A DNA stretch of 64,000 nucleotides, from positions 6,871,501 to 6,935,500 of the forward strand of contig NZ_CP031030.1 in assembly GCF_003711225.1 (NCBI RefSeq), given 5' to 3'. The notes under the pieces are model-generated. The model made no database searches and was not told the origin of the DNA. It worked only from the letters and a program-made list of their open reading frames with translations. Made by a program: the position numbers and the translations under genes. Below are positions 8,512 to 17,450 of the stretch, piece by piece. The number at the start of each line of letters is the position of its first letter. Position 1 is the first letter of the stretch. The stretch comes from Runella sp. SP2 (lineage in GTDB: Bacteria > Bacteroidota > Bacteroidia > Cytophagales > Spirosomataceae).

Positions 8512-9282
8512 CTATTTATTATTCGGTCGTTTTGGTTTGTAAACAAATTGTAAAACCTTTCTAAGGGGTTTGAGCCATAAAGTAAACCAATAGGGCTTCA
8601 ATCCATTTAGTTGCCATGCTTCTCGATCACTTTGATTGGCCTTTAAGCGATTCCCCACTGTTTTGTTACTTACCCCGCCCGTTCGCATCACGGTAACAAT
8701 CTCTGGAAGGTAAGTGACCTTTAGACGTTGCTTGTATAGAAAACGTAACATTAATTCGTAATCTGCCGCGCTTCCCAAATCAAGACGATACGTCCCAAGC
8801 CGTTCATAAGACGCTTTTTTTACAAAAAACGTTGGGTGAGGGGGCATCCAACCGAAAAGAAATTTTTTTCTATCAAACCCACCCGACTTCCAATAACGTT
8901 TTACCTGTGCCGTATCGTTTGCATCTACGTAAACCAAATCGCCATAGATGCCGTCAGCGTCCGTTTCTTTCAACTTTGTCACTAGCTTCTCAATGACTTG
9001 GTTGTCTGCATAAAAATCATCGGCATTCAAGATACCTATTACCTCGCCCGTTGCTTGAGCGATACCTTTATTCATCGCATCATAAATCCCTTGGTCTTTT
9101 TCAGAGATAAATACAGCAATTTTTGTGCCGTAATTAGCGACTATCTTAGGTGTATTATCGGTTGATTTCCCGTCAATTACGATGTATTCTATATCGTGAT
9201 ATGACTGATTTAGCACCGATTCTATACAACTCCCTAGCGTTTGTTCTCCATTAAAAACTACTGTAATAATACTTACTTTCAA
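8512..9282 (-). CDS. Family 2 glycosyltransferase
   Basis: 256 residues. GT-A fold inverting glycosyltransferase: VSIITVVFNGEQTL at the N-terminus, Asp37 in VIDGKSTDNT for the nucleotide, and the metal site NADD at 86-89. The segment KSGGFDRKKFLFGWMPPHPTFFVKK is typical of WcaA/WcaE-like colanic-acid transferases. No membrane span, so a peripheral cytoplasmic enzyme adding one sugar to a lipid-linked repeat; donor and acceptor unknown. Sits between the acetyltransferase (43 bp upstream) and wecA. Confidence 0.9.
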   Translation of the reverse strand: MKVSIITVVFNGEQTLGSCIESVLNQSYHDIEYIVIDGKSTDNTPKIVANYGTKIAVFISEKDQGIYDAMNKGIAQATGEVIGILNADDFYADNQVIEKLVTKLKETDADGIYGDLVYVDANDTAQVKRYWKSGGFDRKKFLFGWMPPHPTFFVKKASYERLGTYRLDLGSAADYELMLRFLYKQRLKVTYLPEIVTVMRTGGVSNKTVGNRLKANQSDREAWQLNGLKPYWFTLWLKPLRKVLQFVYKPKRPNNK

Positions 9283-9325
9283 AGCCTCTTGGGTTGGTGA
9301 TGAAATGATCTCTAACGTTTTAGCG

Positions 9326-9940
9326 TTACTCCGTTATTTTACGTTCGCGGATCCACTGAGCGGGATTCCCTTGATAAATACCGTACGACTCTAAGTCGCG
9401 CACGGCCACGGAATTGACGGCTAACACAGCGTGTGAATGGCAGGTAACTCCTGGACAAACCACCGCTTTGGCGCCAATCCATGTGCCTTCTTCGAGAACA
9501 ATTTTACCCACCTTCAAATCAAAAGTACTGCGGGTATAGTCGTGGTTCCCAGTTAGGAGCATGGCTCCTTGCGAAAGGCACACATTGTTCCCAATCACAA
9601 TCTCGGTTAAGCTATCAATCCATACCTCTTCGCCTATCCAGACGTAATCCCCAATTGTAAGTAACCAAGGATACTTAATGTTTACTTTGGGCTTAATCAT
9701 CACGTTGCGCCCGACTTTCGTTCCAAAGCCTCTCAAAATAAAACACTTAATAGAGGCTGGCAACGGGAAATACGAATTAAAAAAAAGTGCGTTTACCAGA
9801 AACCAAAGCACATTTTTCCAAAAAGGCGGATGCTTATACCAACTATTGTCGTACCGAGACAGGTCGGTTTTGAACCGATGATAGGTCTTTTCCGTATTCA
9901 TTTCGGAAAAATTCAATGATAGCTTGTTTATCTTTTCCAA
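9326..9940 (-). CDS. WcaF-like polysaccharide O-acetyltransferase
   Basis: 204 residues from ATG at 9940; an in-frame ATG at 9901 (MNTEKTYHRFKTDLSRYDNSWY) may be the true start. Left-handed beta-helix acyltransferase: hexapeptide repeats run from about residue 95 to 185, with the catalytic-type His in LLTGNHDYTRSTFDL and the ending GNPAQWIRER. This matches the colanic acid acetyltransferase WcaF family, which O-acetylates a sugar of the polysaccharide unit using acetyl-CoA. Its 5' end overlaps the 3' end of the upstream glycosyltransferase by 59 or 98 bp, depending on start, so expression is tightly linked. Confidence 0.88.
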   Translation of the reverse strand: MEKINKLSLNFSEMNTEKTYHRFKTDLSRYDNSWYKHPPFWKNVLWFLVNALFFNSYFPLPASIKCFILRGFGTKVGRNVMIKPKVNIKYPWLLTIGDYVWIGEEVWIDSLTEIVIGNNVCLSQGAMLLTGNHDYTRSTFDLKVGKIVLEEGTWIGAKAVVCPGVTCHSHAVLAVNSVAVRDLESYGIYQGNPAQWIRERKITE

Positions 9941-10781
9941 CTCGAAATTCTACTTCAAACAGTTTGGCGTCCACCAAGAAACGATACCACAATCCCTGTA
10001 AAAAGTGCCATACTAGCCCTTTTTTACCATCTAGGAAGCCAAACTTTATAAAATAACGATACAAAAAATACGCGAATGGACGGGTAAAAAGGGGTAAGGA
10101 AGCATACTTTTGCTTTAAATAGCGCTTCCGTTGCTCTTGGGTACCAAAAAGCTTGGGAATAACGCGCTCTGCTTCTGCAAAATTATACTTTATGTCCAAT
10201 AAATCAATCACTTCTCGAATGGCATAATTATTATGTTTTTGTGTCCACCACGTGAGGTTATTCAAATTATGGTCCACAATGTCATTTTTGAATTGGACAG
10301 TTTCCCCTTCCGAAAGTTTAATGTGTTCATCCATCCACAGCTCCTCGCAAATGCCCTTGTCGCGGTGCCATAAGCGCAATAACCAAATGGGATAATATCC
10401 TCCGCGTCGAATCCATTGATTCATAAACATCACACGGCGTTTGACATATACACCAGTAATTGTAGGTGCCAGTCCAGCAAGGGTTTGATTGATTTCGTTG
10501 GCCAACTCTGGCATCACGTACTCATCGGCGTCCATGCGCATGAGCCATTTGGTCTGAAAAGGGGTATTTTCAATCCCAAAATTAAACTGCGTGGCGTAGG
10601 TAATCCACGGGTTATGAACGACTTTCGCACCTAATGATTCGGCGATTGCCACTGTGCGGTCGGTAGAACCCGAATCCACAATAAAGATTTTGTCCGTAAA
10701 CACTAGTAAGCTACGGAGACACCGTTCGATGTGCTTTTCTTCGTTGTGCGTGAGGATAATGACTGAAATATCAGATTTCAC
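9843..10781 (-). CDS. Family 2 glycosyltransferase (WaaE/KdtX-like)
   Basis: 312 residues. DISVIILTHNEEKHIERCLRSL and IVDSGSTDRT form the nucleotide site, and DAD at 84-86 in MRMDADEYV the metal site. The His/Trp-rich middle (LWHRDKGICEELWMDEHIKL) and basic C-terminal helix are typical of the WaaE/KdtX-type beta-1,4-glucosyltransferase clade acting on lipopolysaccharide core or exopolysaccharide. First gene of the four-gene minus-strand operon; divergent from aroA with 95 bp between starts. Acceptor unknown. Confidence 0.88.
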   Translation of the reverse strand: MKSDISVIILTHNEEKHIERCLRSLLVFTDKIFIVDSGSTDRTVAIAESLGAKVVHNPWITYATQFNFGIENTPFQTKWLMRMDADEYVMPELANEINQTLAGLAPTITGVYVKRRVMFMNQWIRRGGYYPIWLLRLWHRDKGICEELWMDEHIKLSEGETVQFKNDIVDHNLNNLTWWTQKHNNYAIREVIDLLDIKYNFAEAERVIPKLFGTQEQRKRYLKQKYASLPLFTRPFAYFLYRYFIKFGFLDGKKGLVWHFLQGLWYRFLVDAKLFEVEFRVGKDKQAIIEFFRNEYGKDLSSVQNRPVSVRQ

Positions 10782-10820
10782 AGTTGTGCGATTTCAAGCC
10801 GCAAATTGTACTTTTTTAGG

Positions 10821-10850
10821 TTGAAAAGCAAAAAAATGGCCTTAACTTTG
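10821..10850 (+). promoter_or_regulatory. aroA promoter, Bacteroidota type
   Basis: TTG at 10821-10823, 19-bp spacer, then a perfect -7 element TAACTTTG at 10843-10850. Transcription would begin near 10857, about 20 bp before the aroA ATG. Confidence 0.65.
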
Positions 10851-10876
10851 TAAAATTATCAGATTATCGACTCTCA

Positions 10877-12100
10877 ATGCAAGCAGTAACCGTTTACCCA
10901 CCTCTGGCTCCCATTCAAGCCAAAATCCAGTTAGCAGCTTCTAAAAGCGAAAGTAATCGCGCTTTGATTATCAATGCGTTATCGAATTTTGGAGGGCAAC
11001 TTTCTAACGTCTCAGCCGCTCGTGACACCCAAACGATGCTGCGTTTATTGCAATCGTCGGAAACGGTCGCCGATGTACTTGACGCTGGTACTACCATGCG
11101 TTTTCTCACTGCTTATTTTGCGGTGACAGGCCAAAACAAAACCATGACAGGAACGCCACGCATGTGTGAGCGCCCGATCGGGATTTTGGTCGATGCCCTA
11201 CGCACGCTTGGCGCAGATATTACGTATTTGGGAAAAGATGGATACCCACCAACCCAACTAAATGGTTTTACCTATTCGGGGGAAAATAAGGTAAGAATAC
11301 GGGGCGATGTGAGTAGTCAGTATATTTCTGCCTTGCTAATGGTAGGCCCTACGCTTCCCGAAGGGATTACTTTAGAGCTTACGGGCGAAGTTGGTTCACG
11401 TCCTTACATTGAAATGACACTTCAACAAATGGTTGCTTTTGGAGCAACGTTTGAAGCAGACTGGGAGCAGAAAATTATCCGCGTTCCTGCCCAAAAATAT
11501 ACCCCAACTCACTACCAAGTAGAGTCTGATTGGTCGGGGGCAAGCTATTGGTACAGTGTGGTTGCTTTGGCCGAACAAGCTGAAGTAGAATTATTAGGCT
11601 TAAAAGAAAACTCATTGCAAGGCGACAGCGCGATTGTCGATATTATGCGACACATGGGCGTGGAAAGTACCTTCACGGCGCAAGGAGTTCTTTTGACCAA
11701 AATTCCTGCTCAAGAAGCTTTTGCTTGGGACTTTACTGACTGTCCTGATTTGGCTCAAACCGTTGCAGCTTGTGCCGTAGCTAAAGGCATTACGGTAACA
11801 ATGACGGGCATTGAAAGCTTAAAAATCAAAGAAACCGATCGCGTAGCAGCCCTTCAAGCAGAGTTACCCAAAATCGGTGGGGAATTAGTAGAAGTTGAAA
11901 GTAATACCAAATACGTGGTAAGACGCACCGTAGCGCCTACAACACAACCTACCATCGAAACTTACGATGACCACCGCATGGCCATGGCATTTGCTCCCGT
12001 AGGAATGGTAATGTCTATTGTGATAGAAGAACCGCACGTGGTGGCCAAGTCGTACCCAAGTTTCTGGGAAGACTTGAAAAAAGTCACAACTGTTGCATAA
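10877..12100 (+). CDS. aroA: 3-phosphoshikimate 1-carboxyvinyltransferase (EPSP synthase)
   Basis: 407 residues; sixth step of the shikimate pathway, joining phosphoenolpyruvate and shikimate-3-phosphate. Seen: the substrate-binding SKSESNRA with Lys23 and Arg28, DAGTTMRFLTA, GTPRMCERPI, SSQYISALLM, the catalytic Asp in DCPDLAQTVAA, KIKETDRV and DDHRMAMAFAP. DAGTTMRF and MCERPI differ from the class I consensus (NAGTAMRP, RMRERP), as seen in other Bacteroidota enzymes. Own promoter 27 bp upstream and terminator downstream, so probably monocistronic. Confidence 0.95.
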   Translation: MQAVTVYPPLAPIQAKIQLAASKSESNRALIINALSNFGGQLSNVSAARDTQTMLRLLQSSETVADVLDAGTTMRFLTAYFAVTGQNKTMTGTPRMCERPIGILVDALRTLGADITYLGKDGYPPTQLNGFTYSGENKVRIRGDVSSQYISALLMVGPTLPEGITLELTGEVGSRPYIEMTLQQMVAFGATFEADWEQKIIRVPAQKYTPTHYQVESDWSGASYWYSVVALAEQAEVELLGLKENSLQGDSAIVDIMRHMGVESTFTAQGVLLTKIPAQEAFAWDFTDCPDLAQTVAACAVAKGITVTMTGIESLKIKETDRVAALQAELPKIGGELVEVESNTKYVVRRTVAPTTQPTIETYDDHRMAMAFAPVGMVMSIVIEEPHVVAKSYPSFWEDLKKVTTVA

Positions 12101-12140
12101 ATCGTAGAAGCATCGCTTTCCATACGCCACTACATTTTGA

Positions 12141-12167
12141 TAGCCCGAAGCCAATACCTTCGGGCTA
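12141..12167 (+). terminator. Hairpin terminator after aroA
   Basis: TAGCCCGAAG / CTTCGGGCTA, a perfect 10-bp stem with a 7-base loop, 40 bp after the aroA stop. It lacks a long T-run (AAAATCATTG follows on the plus strand), so it may act weakly or mainly as an mRNA 3' end structure. Confidence 0.55.
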
Positions 12168-12206
12168 AAATCATTGTTTCATTTTACTGATATTTTCCTC
12201 AAAACA

Positions 12207-13976
12207 ATGAAAAATCCCTATTTCTCGCTCTTACAAACGGCTTGGCGATATGCACGTAAGGAAAAAGGGCGATACGTGTTGGTGTATGGCCTTTTTGTCC
12301 TTGCCAATGTGATTTTTGCGCTTAATCCTCTTTTATACGGCTGGTTTGTCGAAGCCATACAAAAAGAGGGAACGGGTGTCATCAAGCACGTTTGGATGTA
12401 TGCGGGTGGCTACTTGTTTTTGATGCTGTTAGAGTGGGCTTTTCACGGTCCTGCGCGGGTCATGGAGCGAGAGCTTGCGTTTAACCTGAGCCGCAATTTT
12501 TTAGAAGAACTGTATCACCAGTCGCTGCATTTGCCCGTTCGTTGGCACCAAGACCACCACAGCGGCGCTACCATCAACCGTATTCGAAAAGCCTACGAAG
12601 CTTTGAAAGACTTCTTTCAAAACGGCTTTATGTTTTTGCACGCTTTTTCAAAGTTCGTCTTTTCGTTTTTGGCCATTCTTTATTTTTCTCCGCTTTACGG
12701 AAGCATTGGCGTTTTGATTGGGGTCTTTACGGTTTGGATTATTTTCAAGTTTGACAAGCCCTTCATCAAAGCCCTCGACGAAACCAACGAAAAAGAACAC
12801 GTCGTGTCATCGACCTTGTTTGATAGTCTTTCCAACATCATTACGGTGATTACCCTGCGCCTCGAAAAACGCATGGAAAATAGCCTTTTGGCCAAGGTAA
12901 AAGAGATATTCCCGCCGTTTCGCCGTACGGTGGTTATCAACGAATGGAAATGGTTTGTGGCCAGCGTGCTCATTGGGGTAATTTATGTGGTGGTTGCTGT
13001 TGGGTACGTGTATCAAAACTACGTTCCAAATGAAGTGTTTTTAGTGGGCGGACTGGTCACCTTGTTGGGTTATGTCAATCAATTTACCAGTGTTTTTCAG
13101 GATGTTGCGTGGCAATACACCGAAATCATTCGCTATAATACTGATGTTCAAACGGCTCGTTCGATTGGAGAAGCCTACCGTCAGCAGCACCGCGCCGAAG
13201 CAACTGAAGTCCTTCCGTCTGACTGGAAAACAATACAAATCAACCAGTTGAATTTTTCGCATCACGATACCTACGACGCTCAAAAATCGGCGCATAGCCT
13301 TCATCAATTAAACCTGCGCATTGAGCGAGGCCAACGCATTGCGTTTATTGGAGAAAGTGGTAGCGGAAAAAGTACCCTTTTGGCTTTACTGAGGGGGCTT
13401 TACGAACCCGAAAAAGGAGTAAAGCTGAGTATCGATGGAAAACCATTTGAAGGAATTGACCTCATTACGGACACCGTGACGCTGTTTCCCCAAGAACCCG
13501 AAATTTTTGAAAATACCATTGCTTACAACATTACGTTGGGACTACCCTTTGAAGAACAAGATATTTGGCAAGTATGCGACACGGCCCAATTTAGCGAAGT
13601 AGCCCGTCAACTGCCCAACGGTCTTGAGTCCAACATTCAAGAAAAAGGGGTAAATCTTTCGGGGGGGCAAAAACAGCGTTTGGCGCTGTCTCGTGGTATT
13701 TTGGCCGCCCGAAGCAGCGATATTGTGCTACTCGATGAGCCTACCAGCAGCGTTGACCCCAAAACTGAGTCATTGATTTATGAACAATTGTTTGACGAAT
13801 TTAGGGGCAAAGCCGTACTTTCGTCCCTGCACCGTTTGCACCTTTTGACCAAATTTGACTACGTGTATGTGCTCGAAAACGGCCGAATTGTTGACCAAGG
13901 TACGTTCGAGTCCCTCAGGGCCAATAGTCCAGTTTTTCAAGAATTGTGGAAACATCAAGAGAAAACTTCGAGTTAG
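12207..13976 (+). CDS. ABC exporter, fused permease and ATPase
   Basis: ATG at 12207 (MKNPYFSLLQTAWRYARKEKGRY) gives 589 residues; an upstream in-frame ATG at 12174 would add 11. N-terminal type IV exporter membrane domain (six spans, about residues 20-320) followed by the nucleotide-binding domain: Walker A GESGSGKST near 381, Q-loop LFPQEPEIFENTI, signature LSGGQKQRLALSRG, Walker B IVLLDEPTSSVD and switch His in SSLHRLH. Such half-transporters work as dimers exporting lipids, peptides or drugs. The D-loop-region PTSSVDPKTE is normal; the permease part is divergent and gives no substrate clue. Confidence 0.88.
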   Translation: MKNPYFSLLQTAWRYARKEKGRYVLVYGLFVLANVIFALNPLLYGWFVEAIQKEGTGVIKHVWMYAGGYLFLMLLEWAFHGPARVMERELAFNLSRNFLEELYHQSLHLPVRWHQDHHSGATINRIRKAYEALKDFFQNGFMFLHAFSKFVFSFLAILYFSPLYGSIGVLIGVFTVWIIFKFDKPFIKALDETNEKEHVVSSTLFDSLSNIITVITLRLEKRMENSLLAKVKEIFPPFRRTVVINEWKWFVASVLIGVIYVVVAVGYVYQNYVPNEVFLVGGLVTLLGYVNQFTSVFQDVAWQYTEIIRYNTDVQTARSIGEAYRQQHRAEATEVLPSDWKTIQINQLNFSHHDTYDAQKSAHSLHQLNLRIERGQRIAFIGESGSGKSTLLALLRGLYEPEKGVKLSIDGKPFEGIDLITDTVTLFPQEPEIFENTIAYNITLGLPFEEQDIWQVCDTAQFSEVARQLPNGLESNIQEKGVNLSGGQKQRLALSRGILAARSSDIVLLDEPTSSVDPKTESLIYEQLFDEFRGKAVLSSLHRLHLLTKFDYVYVLENGRIVDQGTFESLRANSPVFQELWKHQEKTSS

Positions 13977-13997
13977 TGAATCATAACCAAGACATTT

Positions 13998-14852
13998 ATG
14001 CTAACCATCAACCCTAAAGACGTTTCAGTACCTGTTTTGCATCATTTTTTGCAAGGTGCGGTGGCGCCTCGCCCCATTGCTTTTGCCAGCACGATTGATG
14101 CCGAAGGCAACGTAAATCTCAGCCCATTCAGTTTCTTTAATTTGTTTGGCACAAAACCTCCGACCTTGATTTTTTCGCCCAATCGCCGCGTGCGAGACGG
14201 AAGCAACAAACATACGCTGGAAAACGTACAGGTCGTGGACGAAGTGGTGATTAGCATGGTTGACTACGCCATGGTTGAGCAAATGTCGCTGGCGAGTTGT
14301 GAATATCCGCGAGGCGTTAATGAATTTGTGAAAGCAGGTTTTACCGAAGTGCCGTCCCAACTGGTGCGCCCGCCGCGTGTTGGCGAATCGAAAGCCGTTT
14401 TTGAGTGTAAAGTCAAACAAATCATTTCGTTGGGTGAAGAAGGAGGAGCAGCCAACTTGGTGATTTGTGAAGTAATTCTAGCCCATTTTTCGGAGGATAT
14501 TTTGGGAGAAGATGGCCGCATCGACCAGCGCAAAACGGATTGGGTAGCCCGTATGGGTGGCGATTGGTACGCACGCGCCTCGGGCGACGCGATTTTTGAA
14601 ATTCCCAAACCAAGTACTCAAAAAGGCATTGGGGTGGACTTGATTCCTGATTTTATCAAAAATAACCCTGAATTTTCGGGAAATAACTTGGGACGTTTGG
14701 GTAACATCCAACAGTTGCCTGAGACCGATAAAATTGAAGCATTTAAAGCCCAACATGCGGGGCAAGATTGGGTAACGACAGCCAAGCAGTACCTTTCGGA
14801 AGGAAAAGTAGAACAAGCATGGCTGTCGTTGTTGGCTTCGCAAGGAAGTTAA
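13998..14852 (+). CDS. Flavin reductase-like (DIM6/NTAB) family protein
   Basis: 284 residues. The first 180 residues are an FMN-binding split-barrel of the flavin reductase-like family: VAPRPIAFASTIDAEGNVNLSPFSFFNLFGTKPPTLIFS is the classic flavin-binding stretch. The C-terminal 90 residues (FIKNNPEFSGNNLGRLGNIQQLPE) are a helical extension seen in the longer Bacteroidota homologues. Probably an FMN-dependent NAD(P)H oxidoreductase in the cytoplasm; partner enzyme unknown. Starts 21 bp after the ABC gene and its TAA shares bases with the convergent serine hydrolase stop. Confidence 0.85.
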   Translation: MLTINPKDVSVPVLHHFLQGAVAPRPIAFASTIDAEGNVNLSPFSFFNLFGTKPPTLIFSPNRRVRDGSNKHTLENVQVVDEVVISMVDYAMVEQMSLASCEYPRGVNEFVKAGFTEVPSQLVRPPRVGESKAVFECKVKQIISLGEEGGAANLVICEVILAHFSEDILGEDGRIDQRKTDWVARMGGDWYARASGDAIFEIPKPSTQKGIGVDLIPDFIKNNPEFSGNNLGRLGNIQQLPETDKIEAFKAQHAGQDWVTTAKQYLSEGKVEQAWLSLLASQGS

Positions 14853-16441
14853 GCCAACGCTTTCCCTTGCAATATGGGGCGTTTGTCTTTCGCGCCCGAC
14901 ATGCGGTTGATGCTGTTGTCAAAACTTACTGTTAAAGCATCGCCATCAAATTGGCAAATGACGTAATTTCGGTGCGGTGACTCGTAGTAACGTAGCGTTA
15001 TTTCAAACGTTTTCGGGTCTTTCCACGTACCACTGGCGGCTATTTTGGCGATTTTTTCGGTTTTAATTTTCTGAGAAGCAACCAAATTGGGTCTTGGCAA
15101 GTCAGTTTGTCCAAAGACCCATTTTTCTAATCCCACTTCTACTTTATGCTCGCCCGCTGCATCTTTGAGCATAAATTGATACGTACCTCCTTCGCGGTAA
15201 GCCAGCGAAATTTGCTGCACATTCATCGAATTTGTTTCGATTTCAAACGCTTTCCCCGATACTTTTACGGCCTCCAAAGGCTTTACATTTCCTTTGGGTG
15301 GCAATAAAGCCAATGCTGCCATTCGCTGCTTCAACGCATTGACCGAAGCCGTATTGGCAGGTAACGCCTGCGCTTTCATGGCGGGTAACAAATGCTCCCA
15401 TACCAAGTCCAAAATCCCCTGCATGTCAGGAGTTTCGCTCGTGATGGCCAGTACTGCGTCTTGGTCGGGCATTACAATCGTGTATTGTCCGTACGCTCCA
15501 TCGCCTCGGTACGCGTTGTGCTGGCAACGCCAAAACTGATAACAATAGCCTTGAAGCCAATCGTTCTTTTCGTTGGGGCGCGTTGGTTTTGCAGGAGAAG
15601 GTTGCTGAATTTTGAAGGTAGTTGCTTCTTCTACCCACGCTGCTGGAATGATTTGTTTGCCATTCCATTTGCCTTTTTGAAGGTACAATTGGCCAAACTT
15701 TGCCATGTCTTCGGTACGGACGCGCAAGCCCCACCCGCCCGTGTTGATACCTAACATATCTTCTTCCCAATCAGCCCCTTCAATGCCCAAAGGTTCGAAT
15801 AAACGAGGACGTAGGTAATCAATGATTTTTTGTCCCGTTACTTTTTGTACAATGGCCGAACACATGTAGGTAGCCATGCTATTGTATAAAAATGTGCTGC
15901 CTGGGTCGTTTTGAATCGGGAAAGCCAAAAACGTTTTTATCCAATTGGCTTCATCCCGAATGCTCTGGCCCGTGGGATCCACGCCGTGTCCTACCGACAT
16001 CGTTAGGAGATCTTTGATCGTCATTTTTGCCAAATAATCACTAACCGTTGCGGGCGCGTATTCGGGGTAAAATGAAATCACTCGGTCGCTGGTTTTAAGC
16101 TTGCCTTCATTTACGGCAAACCCTACGGCCGTGGAAGTAAAACTTTTACTCATTGAGTACATGGTATGTTTCAATTCTGCGCGGTAAGGTGCCCACCAGC
16201 CTTCGGCCACCACTTGGCCGTGCCGAACGAGCATCATACTGTGAAACTCATGTTTACTTTGAGCAATGGCGTCTAAAAACGCATTGATGTTTGCCGAATC
16301 AACCCCTTGTGCTTCGGGCGTACTACGGGGTAACCGAACGGCTGATTTGCTCCAGCTGTCCAACGGCAATGCCGCCGAAAGACCCAGGCTAATTCCTGCC
16401 AAACCTAACTGTTGGATAAACTGACGACGCGTAGTTTGCAT
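14849..16441 (-). CDS. Tat-exported serine hydrolase, beta-lactamase (class C) family
   Basis: 530 residues. The N-terminus TTRRQFIQQLGLAGISLGLSA carries a twin-arginine motif, so the protein is probably exported folded. Residues about 45-370 are a beta-lactamase/penicillin-binding-type domain: nucleophile Ser96 and Lys99 in SMSK, the YN of FLYNSMATY as the second motif, GLRVRTEDMAKFGQLYLQKGKW as the family's substrate-side helix. The C-terminal 150 residues form a lipocalin-like beta domain. These enzymes are mostly esterases or peptidases on cell-wall or amide substrates; true beta-lactamase activity is unlikely. Separated by 3 bp from the SGNH hydrolase, so one minus-strand operon. Confidence 0.85.
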   Translation of the reverse strand: MQTTRRQFIQQLGLAGISLGLSAALPLDSWSKSAVRLPRSTPEAQGVDSANINAFLDAIAQSKHEFHSMMLVRHGQVVAEGWWAPYRAELKHTMYSMSKSFTSTAVGFAVNEGKLKTSDRVISFYPEYAPATVSDYLAKMTIKDLLTMSVGHGVDPTGQSIRDEANWIKTFLAFPIQNDPGSTFLYNSMATYMCSAIVQKVTGQKIIDYLRPRLFEPLGIEGADWEEDMLGINTGGWGLRVRTEDMAKFGQLYLQKGKWNGKQIIPAAWVEEATTFKIQQPSPAKPTRPNEKNDWLQGYCYQFWRCQHNAYRGDGAYGQYTIVMPDQDAVLAITSETPDMQGILDLVWEHLLPAMKAQALPANTASVNALKQRMAALALLPPKGNVKPLEAVKVSGKAFEIETNSMNVQQISLAYREGGTYQFMLKDAAGEHKVEVGLEKWVFGQTDLPRPNLVASQKIKTEKIAKIAASGTWKDPKTFEITLRYYESPHRNYVICQFDGDALTVSFDNSINRMSGAKDKRPILQGKALA

Positions 16442-16444
16442 GCT

Positions 16445-17176
16445 CTATTTGTATTTTTTTTGTAGAAAAGGAACAAGAATTTTGGCGTATTCACGATAGC
16501 CTTGCGGGTTGATGTGTAGGCTGTCTTTGGTATATAGTTCGCTTTTTACCGTACCATTAGGGTGGAATAATGCGGGATTAATATCCACGTACGACAAACG
16601 TTTCCCCGTACTGAAGGCTTTTACCATTTGATTGCCTTTGGTCACTTCAGGCCAATGTTGGCGGCGCGACGGCGATAGTTTCATTGACACAAAACAAATG
16701 TGAGTTTTGGGAGAACGCTTGTGAATGAGCGATACAAAATCACGATAAGAGTCGAAAAGTTGTTCGGCCGACTTGAATTTTTTTCCTGATAAATCATTCT
16801 CTCCTCCGTAAACAACCAATAATTTCGGCTCGTGCGGAATCACCGTTCGTTCTGCATAATGAATCAGTTCGGGAATGGTAGAACCTCCAAAGCCACGGTT
16901 GACGACGGGCAATGGGGCTAAGTCGGTTGCCATGTCTTTCCATAGGCGCCAACTGGAACTTCCGTACAAAACTACTTGGCCTTTTTTGATGCCTTTGGTT
17001 GCATCTTCTTGCTCAAATTTCTTAATTTCCTCCTCAGAGCGGTCGATTTTATAGTCTAGTGCAAAAGGCTCGGCAATGGGTTGATAGGTGAGGTTACTAC
17101 GTTGGCAGGAGGCCACTACTAGAAGCAATAAAAAGCTACTTACAAAAAAGTTGCGTTTGGTAAATAAAGGGGTCAT
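16445..17176 (-). CDS. SGNH/GDSL-family hydrolase lipoprotein
   Basis: 243 residues. A lipoprotein signal peptide ends in VVASC with Cys24 as the acyl anchor. SGNH blocks are all visible: nucleophile Ser74 in YGSSSWRLW, oxyanion Gly in NRGFGGST, GGEND with the Asn, and the Asp-His pair in DSLHINPQGY near the C-terminus. Likely a surface or periplasmic esterase such as a carbohydrate acetylesterase, consistent with the co-transcribed serine hydrolase downstream. Substrate not deducible. Confidence 0.88.
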   Translation of the reverse strand: MTPLFTKRNFFVSSFLLLLVVASCQRSNLTYQPIAEPFALDYKIDRSEEEIKKFEQEDATKGIKKGQVVLYGSSSWRLWKDMATDLAPLPVVNRGFGGSTIPELIHYAERTVIPHEPKLLVVYGGENDLSGKKFKSAEQLFDSYRDFVSLIHKRSPKTHICFVSMKLSPSRRQHWPEVTKGNQMVKAFSTGKRLSYVDINPALFHPNGTVKSELYTKDSLHINPQGYREYAKILVPFLQKKYK

Positions 17177-17231
17177 AGGTGGAGTGTTTTCTAGTTGAAA
17201 GCGCCCAAAGGTTAGAATTTACGCTTAGTCC

Positions 17232-17350
17232 GAAAAAAAAGCTACCCTAAGAAGGTAGCTTTTTTTGCTCACAAACACTTGACCTAGTTTTCAAAAAAAG
17301 ATTGTTGATGTGTTTATAATAAGTCTCTTGGCGACGCCGTGAGACGTAGT
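17232..17350 (-). ncRNA. Candidate small RNA, about 115 nt, between porin and SGNH genes
   Basis: In the 354-bp gap between two minus-strand genes lies a self-contained unit. On the minus strand a perfect -7 element TATCTTTG (17365-17358) is followed by a hairpin GTCTC..GAGAC with an inner GGC-GAC-GCC (17345-17323), then AAACAC/GTGTTT pairing across an A/T-rich loop, then a strong terminator (17267-17234). No open frame of note. The porin's own terminator lies upstream at 17479-17451, so this would be a separate transcript. No known RNA family recognised; it does not resemble 6S, SRP, tmRNA or RNase P RNA. Confidence 0.45.
17234..17267 (-). terminator. Intrinsic terminator (end of the candidate small RNA)
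   Basis: GCTACC (17241-17246) pairs with GGTAGC (17254-17259), extended by a 7-bp A/T stem; 7-base loop. The A-run at 17233-17240 reads as T on the minus strand. Symmetric, so it could work in either direction. Confidence 0.75.
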
Positions 17351-17357
17351 TACAAGT

Positions 17358-17365
17358 CAAAGATA
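17358..17365 (-). promoter_or_regulatory. -7 promoter element for the candidate small RNA
   Basis: Minus strand reads TATCTTTG, an exact match to Bacteroidota TAnnTTTG. The nearest upstream TTTG is 24 bp away, slightly long for the usual 17-23 bp spacing, which is the main weakness. Confidence 0.4.
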
Positions 17366-17450
17366 AGATATAAAATCGCCATTTCCTCACAAATAGTCCA
17401 GTTTTACACAAAAACTAAAATTGTCAGTTGGGGTAGTTCCGACAAACAAA

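Noticed and set aside
14849-16441. Beta-lactamase resistance gene
   Set aside because: Although it has SxxK and the family fold, the Tat signal, YNS motif and C-terminal beta domain mark an esterase/peptidase-type relative.
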